Source: Lytechinus pictus (taxonomy: Eukaryota > Echinodermata > Echinoidea > Temnopleuroida > Toxopneustidae). Taken from it: a stretch of DNA of 64,000 nucleotides. The position numbers were made by a program, and so were the translations under genes. The stretch is taken from NCBI RefSeq assembly GCF_037042905.1, contig NC_087254.1, positions 11,145,103 through 11,209,102 of the forward strand. The letters run 5' to 3'. Below the pieces are notes generated by a model. The model saw nothing but the letters and a program-made list of their open reading frames with translations, had not been told where the DNA came from and ran no database searches. Shown in pieces: positions 60,101 through 64,000 of this stretch. Numbering within the stretch: position 1 is the stretch's first letter; every line of letters starts with the position of its first letter.

Positions 60101-62187
60101 TCCCCCACTTCTTTTCCGCTGGTAACCATTACTTTGACGTTTGGGTCCCATCAAAATATTCTTACTGAAACACATTTCTATGAAGTGATTATGAATTGAT
60201 TTTAAAGACATATGCCTAATTGATTCAGACCAATCAAATAACCCATTTGCGCTTTCAGACACTCCAGTTTTAACGCCTTGACGTAGTAAGCCAACGGGGA
60301 TATATCGTTTAAAACCCACACAATATTGCTGCTTTAAAAAGAACCCCTCGTTAATCATGTGTTAATTCAATGAAACTTGAAACAGAAAACGACCCGAGCC
60401 TGTATATTCCACGCGTTATTGCCAAAAGGAGTGAATTCACCAGAAACACTTATAGGTTTACTCATAATTGGGACTTTTTACCAGTACAAGGAACAAATCA
60501 ACAAATTTCTTCCGAGTAATTTAGGTTGCTAAATGCATGGAGGAAGTGATTGGATTTGGCAGTCTTCAGAGTGTAATTCATCATCTAGCCTAGCCTGTAC
60601 TAACTGTAGCGATGTTTTTTTTAATTTCTAGAAAGAGAAATTTTTAATGAATTGGTTAGCATCAAGTCTCCAACGGCAATCAAAGTCTACAGTAATCTTC
60701 TCTCCAGCTGTTGTTCATCGTATTCCCATTTACTTGTAAACATATTACATAAGACTTACAAATACTGATAATACAGTGTATTACCCTTTATATTTTTTTA
60801 CAAAAGATATATCATTTTACGCTATGGACATGATATTGAATTGCACATGAACATGTGTCAGATCTAACTTTAACCTCGCTCTGTAAGTGCATGTGTGTGT
60901 GTGCGCGTGTGTTTGTGTGTTATTTCCAGGTTTTCACCCATTTCTCATTCTGTAATTGATTTTTTATTTTCTGTCTTTCATGTAATATTAAGATTCATGC
61001 ACCCTTAATTTCATCTCTTCATCTTTTCTTTCTCTCTCACATCTCATTCCACACACATATACACACACACTCACACCCTTACGCACCTTATAAATCATAA
61101 ACTCACACGAATACGAACTCTCTGCGGATACACGTAAATCGCATGCAGTCAACGACATTAAAAGGAAAAGAAAAGTAAAAATTCATCAAAAGATAACATA
61201 CTTTTCGAGCTCCTGTTCAAAAGCCCAGATCAGCTGCTTGTCGAGAATATTGGTTTCTGGTTCCCACGTATTGAATCTGAAACGGAAAAAAAATCAATTA
61301 AAGAAAGTAAACAGACAGTAAACCTCATGGTGAATAGCTTTTATTTGTTCAAATAACCATCATCTTCACGGTATACCATGTGTCTTAGAGACCATTTGTT
61401 GATTTTATTTTAGTTTTACCTCGAAATGATATTTTTAAGAACATCAAATTACCGTTTGAAGTATTATTTCAAGGGTATATGAATGCTTTTTATCAAAAAT
61501 ATGAATATAGGAGTAGTAGTAGTAGTAGTAGTAGTAGTAGCGGTAGAACTACTAGTAGTGGTGGTAGTAAGAGTATTGTAGAAGTATAGTAATCATAATT
61601 ATTATCATTTTATCATTGACCACACCATTCATCCGAATTGTGCTATACTACAAACAACTTAACGAGTATCTTACATTTACAGGATATGAACTAGTAAGAC
61701 ACACTTTTAGCTTGGTAAGTAATCCTTCAACTATCGAGTGGGGTTATTGCCGTAAACAAATACATCTAAATATACTTTCAAACATAAAGCAGTAGCATAG
61801 ATGCGAGGTCAAAATCGTGTTTAATCTTTTGCGTGGGATAATTGTTTTTCCCGAGGTGGCCACTCATAAACAATAAACGAAAGAATGAAATTAGACTTAT
61901 TTTGTGCTTCTTTGCATTCATCAATAAGACACATGTTTATCTCACGTTTTCAAGTATGACAGCACTTTGGAGGAAAATGTTTTTTAAATGTATCTCGTCG
62001 TGAAATGAACTTGACTAGCTTTTTGACCATACCCCCTTTACACCATTACCTATAACCTATGATTCTAGTTTGAGATTTGGTTTCTTTCTGATTTGTGTAA
62101 CTTGGGTAACCCGTCAGTCACTTTCAAGAACTTGATCACTTACTTGCTTTGCCAGCCATGCCACTTCACGAAGTACTCGTAACGCCC
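37952..62187 (-). CDS. CBX-like: Polycomb-class chromobox (CBX-like) protein, 5' part outside window
   Basis: Four exons join in one continuous frame of 466 codons across introns of 867, 14573 and 7395 bp. The first two exons encode most of a chromodomain: [20 protein letters not shown] then [18 protein letters not shown]. KW-x-GW and NTWEPE..NILD are hallmarks of the Polycomb class rather than HP1, which has KWKGF. In Polycomb the two Trp residues of VKW and GW form two walls of the aromatic cage for trimethyl-lysine 27 of histone H3. The third wall (near VYAAE) is in the missing first exon. The long C-terminal part is low-complexity. No Polycomb C-terminal repressor box could be recognised. 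The likely role is as a nuclear chromatin reader within a PRC1-type complex, inferred from the domain. Confidence 0.8.
39231..39275. repeat. GA-rich microsatellite near the last acceptor
   Basis: GAGAAAGAGAGAGAGAGAGA followed by GAGGAGAGGGAGAGG, about 80 bp from the terminal-exon acceptor. On the transcribed strand it is a long pyrimidine tract. Confidence 0.9.
40930..41166. repeat. CACACTGTG / GTGTGAA tandem repeat, two units of about 105 bp
   Basis: CCTTCACACT(G/A)T and TGTGAACACAC(C/T)GT recur with a period of about 105 bp, each with AAAAGTGT or ACAAGTGT in the middle. Both half-elements are palindromic in style and resemble the element at 13548-13697. Confidence 0.7.
41402..41680. mobile_element. 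279-bp inverted-repeat element, GGGCCCTGTCTT ends
   Basis: GGGCCCTGTCTTACAAAAGG then TTACGATTGATCCGACCAAC is mirrored by GTTGATTGGATCAATCGTAA then CTATTTGCAAGACAGGGCCC. The arms are about 40 bp with few mismatches. No coding capacity. Confidence 0.85.
42235..42392. mobile_element. 158-bp CAGGGGCCG-ended element with CATAT target duplication
   Basis: Begins CAGGGGCCGCGGAA and ends TTCCCCGGCCCCTG. It is flanked on both sides by CATAT (42230-42234 and 42393-42397), a 5-bp direct duplication. Inside are two G runs and a GGGGGGGCTGAAGCCCCCC hairpin. Termini starting CAGGGG match the 698-bp element at 11446. Confidence 0.85.
42512..42581. repeat. 70-bp hairpin
   Basis: ATTGTCCAAATTGAAAGCCT then TCAGAATT is mirrored by AATTTTGAAGGCTTTCAATT then TGGACAAT around a loop of about 12 bases. 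Confidence 0.9.
42996..43155 (+). repeat. CTTGTCGG small inverted-repeat element, copy 3
   Basis: CGTTTCATCAATATTTTTGT, CGACAAGTTGTCAGATCTGA, GATTGGCTGAGAGGCACTGT and TAGTAACTGTCGGAT, ending GTTTCATGAAACGGCCC. Same family as 32316-32472. Confidence 0.8.
43951..43959 (+). promoter_or_regulatory. TATA-like site TATAAATAG in a GC-richer island
   Basis: TATAAATAG follows a CpG-containing stretch (GGCGCCGCGACAATGGCGCC) and precedes GCGTGCGCGTGTTCGG. It is antisense to the chromobox gene inside its intron. It could be a promoter, the U3/R part of a solo LTR, or chance. No downstream coding sequence was found. Confidence 0.25.
46190..46440. repeat. GT-rich low-complexity region
   Basis: Several GTGTGTGTG runs with a run of about 13 G at 46312-46324. 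It is next to the basic-linker exon, within intron 3. Confidence 0.9.
46544..46628 (-). CDS. CBX-like: CBX-like gene: basic linker exon (85 nt)
   Basis: Acceptor TTCTCTACCCAG and donor GTAAGT flank 85 nt that complete the Lys codon and encode HRIRRVSLRSGRTTTKKYSQ then LIPEPVFL. The strongly basic segment directly after the chromodomain corresponds in position to the basic/AT-hook-like region that helps CBX proteins bind nucleosomal DNA; that function is inferred from position only. It exits in phase 0, matching the last exon. A GA-rich tract lies just upstream in the intron. Confidence 0.85.
49596..49715. repeat. Degenerate GTTTCATAAA inverted-repeat element
   Basis: GTCTGTTTCATAAACACTAA on the left and GTCCTTATGAAATCGGCCCC on the right, with CCAAAGTTACCATATG inside. 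It is probably a decayed member of the 36114-36274 family. Confidence 0.5.
52068..52077 (+). promoter_or_regulatory. TATA-box-like CTATAAAAGG
   Basis: A consensus TATA box in intron 2, antisense to the chromobox gene. No initiator or transcript can be tied to it. In AT-rich DNA it may be chance. Confidence 0.15.
54477..55095. repeat. Diverged tandem duplication (two units)
   Basis: Unit 1 (about 54477-54835) and unit 2 (about 54838-55095) share GTCCAATTCTAAACA(C/A)GAAT, ATCTATGAAATA, TCGGACTT, CGACACTACAG, GAAGCATAA and AATAAATCAACAT. Unit 1 is longer because of a hairpin insertion. Confidence 0.8.
54605..54695. mobile_element. 91-bp hairpin MITE
   Basis: TGTAAAGAGGTTTTGTGGGA through CTACTGATAAA is mirrored by TTTATCAGTAG through CACAAAACCTCTTTACA. 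It is absent from the matching position of the second tandem unit, so it inserted after the duplication or was lost from the other copy. Confidence 0.85.
55225..55246. repeat. C-run followed by A-run
   Basis: About 11 C followed by about 12 A. Similar tracts occur near 7142-7163, 14265-14282 and 26849-26885. Confidence 0.8.
58926..59210 (-). mobile_element. tRNA-derived SINE with (TTA)n-type tail
   Basis: On the minus strand a tRNA-like head (59210-59139) shows A box TGGCCCAGTGG and B box GGTTCGAATCC, followed by a body with TTTCCTTCGGCAAGAAATTT, TGCTGCACTCGACCCAGGTG, GGTACCTGGCAGGAATTTAT, ending in a TATTATTATTA-like tail at 58926. This SINE layout, and body motifs of this kind, occur in marine deuterostomes as far as I recall. 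About 285 bp. Confidence 0.8.
61202..61276 (-). CDS. CBX-like: CBX-like gene: second chromodomain exon (75 nt)
   Basis: Acceptor CCGTTTCAG and donor GTATGT flank 75 nt. Joined to the previous exon it reads [25 protein letters not shown]. This is the C-terminal strand and helix of the chromodomain; NTWEPE is the family signature and NILD with the following helix is Polycomb-like (Drosophila Pc has NTWEPEVNILDRRL). It leaves two bases, completed by the next exon as Lys. Confidence 0.85.
61277..62143 (-). other. CBX-like: Intron 1 visible part (0.87 kb) of the CBX-like gene
   Basis: Lies between the two chromodomain exons, GTAAGT to TTTCAG. It carries a (AGT)n microsatellite. Confidence 0.85.
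61511..61540. repeat. (AGT)n microsatellite
   Basis: Ten tandem trinucleotide units, extended by imperfect GGTAGA and AGTAGTGG units to about 61570. Confidence 0.95.
62144..62187 (-). CDS. CBX-like: CBX-like gene: chromodomain exon (44 nt)
   Basis: Acceptor TATCTTGACAG and donor GTAAGT flank 44 nt entering in phase 0, encoding [14 protein letters not shown] plus AA of the next Lys codon. It covers chromodomain strands two and three, with both cage tryptophans (KW and GW). A 44-nt exon covering G-x-x-EYLVKW-x-GW with the next exon starting at the following Lys/Tyr is, from memory, also how vertebrate CBX genes are split, which supports orthology at the class level. The exon before it should encode the chromodomain N-terminus and is beyond the right edge. 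Confidence 0.85.
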
Positions 62188-63083
62188 CTGTCAAGATAAC
62201 AAGTGAAGAAAACGGAAAAACAATAGTTAGAGAAGCACGACTTAACTACTTTTTATCTAAAATTTTCGTCATCGTTAATGTTATATTTTCTGTATCTGTA
62301 CATGACAGAATATTGTTCATTCATATTTTCAGTCATACAGTCATGTACATTTATTTTATTACACAGATGCTTCATCTCATTTTACCAAATTATATATTTT
62401 TAAATCCTCTTTCAAATTTATGACATACAACATTCTCTCCCCAGTTTTGGGTGATTTTTGCATCATTTTCGTTCTATTAGATAAAAATTGGTAAAATCAT
62501 GAAATTTTGAAAATGAAAATTATGAAATCATGTACTTTTAATCGCTAAACACTAAATTGAATTCGAAAAATAAATGTTTAAAATTTGTGAAATGAATGTT
62601 TGAAATTCGCTGCTACAACCATAATGAAAAATATAATGAATAACACAGTATAATGATGTATTATACAAAAGGCAACGAATGAATAAAATATGACAAACCA
62701 AATTATGCAATCGAAACGATAAACACAGATGGACATGGCCAAATAATTTGGCAAATAATGTCGTAAAATTTATATCACCATCCTTTCTATTCGCATTTCA
62801 TCATTATCTTTCCCATGGTACATCGGTTCATGGAAAAGGAGGCGCGAGCTAGACAATATGATGAATTATCACGTCGCCTCGCCTCGCCAATTCATCAGCA
62901 TATCATAATCCATCTTGTTCTTCGAGCTGATGGCCATAATGAGTGTTTTTGTGGCCCAATTTCACCAAGCAGTCTCGATCTTAATTGGCCGGGCTGTTGA
63001 CATTCAAGTTCATAATTCATTCCGTGCAATATTACGAAGCAACAGTAAGGCAGGTGCAATGTCACGTTAACGCTCAAAAACCT
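62188..63083 (-). other. CBX-like: Upstream intron of the CBX-like gene
   Basis: No chromodomain N-terminal exon was found here on the minus strand. 62760-63060 is non-repetitive, with TAATT and ATTA motifs and balanced composition, a candidate intronic enhancer by appearance only. Confidence 0.5.
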
Positions 63084-63673
63084 TTAAAGGGGAATCCAGC
63101 CTTGGCCATAAAATGTTGTGTTGGGAAGGAGAAAAATAGATTAAACAGAATGGTGAAAGTTTGAAAGAAATCGGTCAAGCAATAAGAAATTATAGCTGCT
63201 TTAAAATTGAGATCACTAATACTATGTATATTTCAAATTGGCAACTGGGTAAGTAAATTATGACAAGGGGCAAGGACAATTTTCCCATAGGCCATGTACT
63301 TTATTATCAGGGATTTGTGGTTTTCTCCTAAGTACCAATTCCCCTGGGGCAGTAATCTTAATATTTCCCAGGTAGTATATTGTTTTATGTCCTCATGAAA
63401 GAAAAATATAATTTGAAATACAAATTTTGGGAAAAAAGACATTTTAGCCATAATATGTATTGGTGTACATGGAAGAGTAGTCCTTACATCACTATGCCAT
63501 CCCATATGCGGCCAATTTGAAGTCTCCATGGGTATAGTGATTACCAATATTTACAACTTTTAAAAATGTATAACTTTCTTGTTGTTTGTTGTTCAAACTT
63601 TCACCTATCAACTTGTCAGATTTTTCTTTTCCTTATAAAAACAAGTTTTTATTTGGGTTGGATTCCCCTTTAA
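63084..63673. mobile_element. 590-bp inverted-repeat element, TTAAAGGGGAATCCA ends
   Basis: TTTAAAGGGGAATCCAGCC on the left is mirrored by GGTTGGATTCCCCTTTAAG on the right. Inner arms also pair loosely (AAGTTTGAAAG with CAAACTTTCAC; AAGAAATTATAG with TATAACTTTCTT). No coding capacity. Similar in style and length to the 14671 and 27178 family but a different sequence. Confidence 0.8.
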
Positions 63674-64000
63674 GTCAATCTCATCTCAACCATGGAAGAT
63701 CACCTTTTGAGGTACGCCTTGAAGGCAATCTTATGAGCTCCATAACGAGCATGCATAACAAGGCTGTTCCACCAGAGGAATCTGATGTAACACAATATAT
63801 TTTTCTTCCCCATTTTCCTCTTCAAAACACAGGAGATTAAAATGCCAAGAGGCATGGGAGTCGAAGTTGGTTTTACCGACGGAAATGTGAGGGACAACAA
63901 AGTTACAAACAATATCATGCGATGCAACACTCATTGTTTTACATTTTCCCTCTATTATATTATTAGTGATGCCTATAAGCTGATTGGCCTTTTTTTCTAT
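63674..64000. other. No supported feature
   Basis: Unremarkable sequence, presumably still intron of the chromobox gene. No chromodomain-like exon is visible. Confidence 0.4.

Larger units (their letters stand above)
46629..61201 (-). other. CBX-like: Intron 2 of the CBX-like gene (14.6 kb)
   Basis: GT-AG bounded on the minus strand (GTATGT and CCCAG). It contains a tandem duplication with a hairpin insertion, a SINE and long stretches with no repeat similarity inside this window (for example 47640-47880, 48940-49260, 55560-56300, 57950-58240), candidates for intronic regulatory DNA. No second gene is supported. Confidence 0.75.

Overview
The window reads as animal nuclear DNA: AT-rich, gene-poor and full of short palindromic and tandem-repeat elements, with spliced genes using GT-AG introns. 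The repeat types (foldback elements with tandem-repeat arms, many 100-700 bp inverted-repeat elements, tRNA-derived SINEs) and the Polycomb-class chromobox gene suggest a marine deuterostome, most likely an echinoderm and perhaps a sea urchin. That assignment is an inference; no rRNA or mitochondrial marker is present.

Layout. 1-3.4 kb: the 3' end of an unrecognised plus-strand gene, with two joined exons (2446-2512, 3309-3346), a possible alternative terminal exon (1198-1266) and an intronic GATCAGGACC minisatellite. 3.4-28 kb: a mobile-element landscape. It holds a 4.5 kb inverted-repeat element (6.7-11.3 kb), a CAGGGGC-ended element (11.4-12.1 kb), a Helentron/Pearl-like element with 154-bp monomers (15.6-16.2 kb), a tRNA-headed SINE with a UCA anticodon (16.8-17.0 kb), and a 2.75 kb foldback made of about 190-bp units (23.4-26.2 kb). 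Three short minus-strand coding-like islands (17.6-17.9, 22.2-22.4, 27.8-28.0 kb) lie between them. 28.1-32.3 kb: a second, 4.2 kb foldback whose AT-rich arrays are built from 18-bp perfect palindromes. 32.3-37.9 kb: a cluster of small inverted-repeat elements, some nested, beyond the 3' end of the main gene.

37.95-62.19 kb, minus strand: the one gene identified with confidence, a Polycomb-class chromobox (CBX-like) gene. Four exons lie in the window (44, 75, 85 and about 1197 nt) and splice in one continuous frame to 466 codons. The first chromodomain exon and the promoter lie beyond the right edge. The introns (about 0.9, 14.6 and 7.4 kb) contain SINE, hairpin and CAGGGGC-type insertions plus some low-repeat stretches that could be regulatory. 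The last 1.8 kb is upstream intron of the same gene with another inverted-repeat element.

Themes worth a second look: repeat families that each carry a recognisable transcription-factor motif (DR1 in the 154-bp monomers, YY1-like CCATNTT in the first foldback, RFX X-box-like palindromes in small elements); palindromes at several scales; and a hairpin insertion dated by comparison with an empty tandem duplicate.
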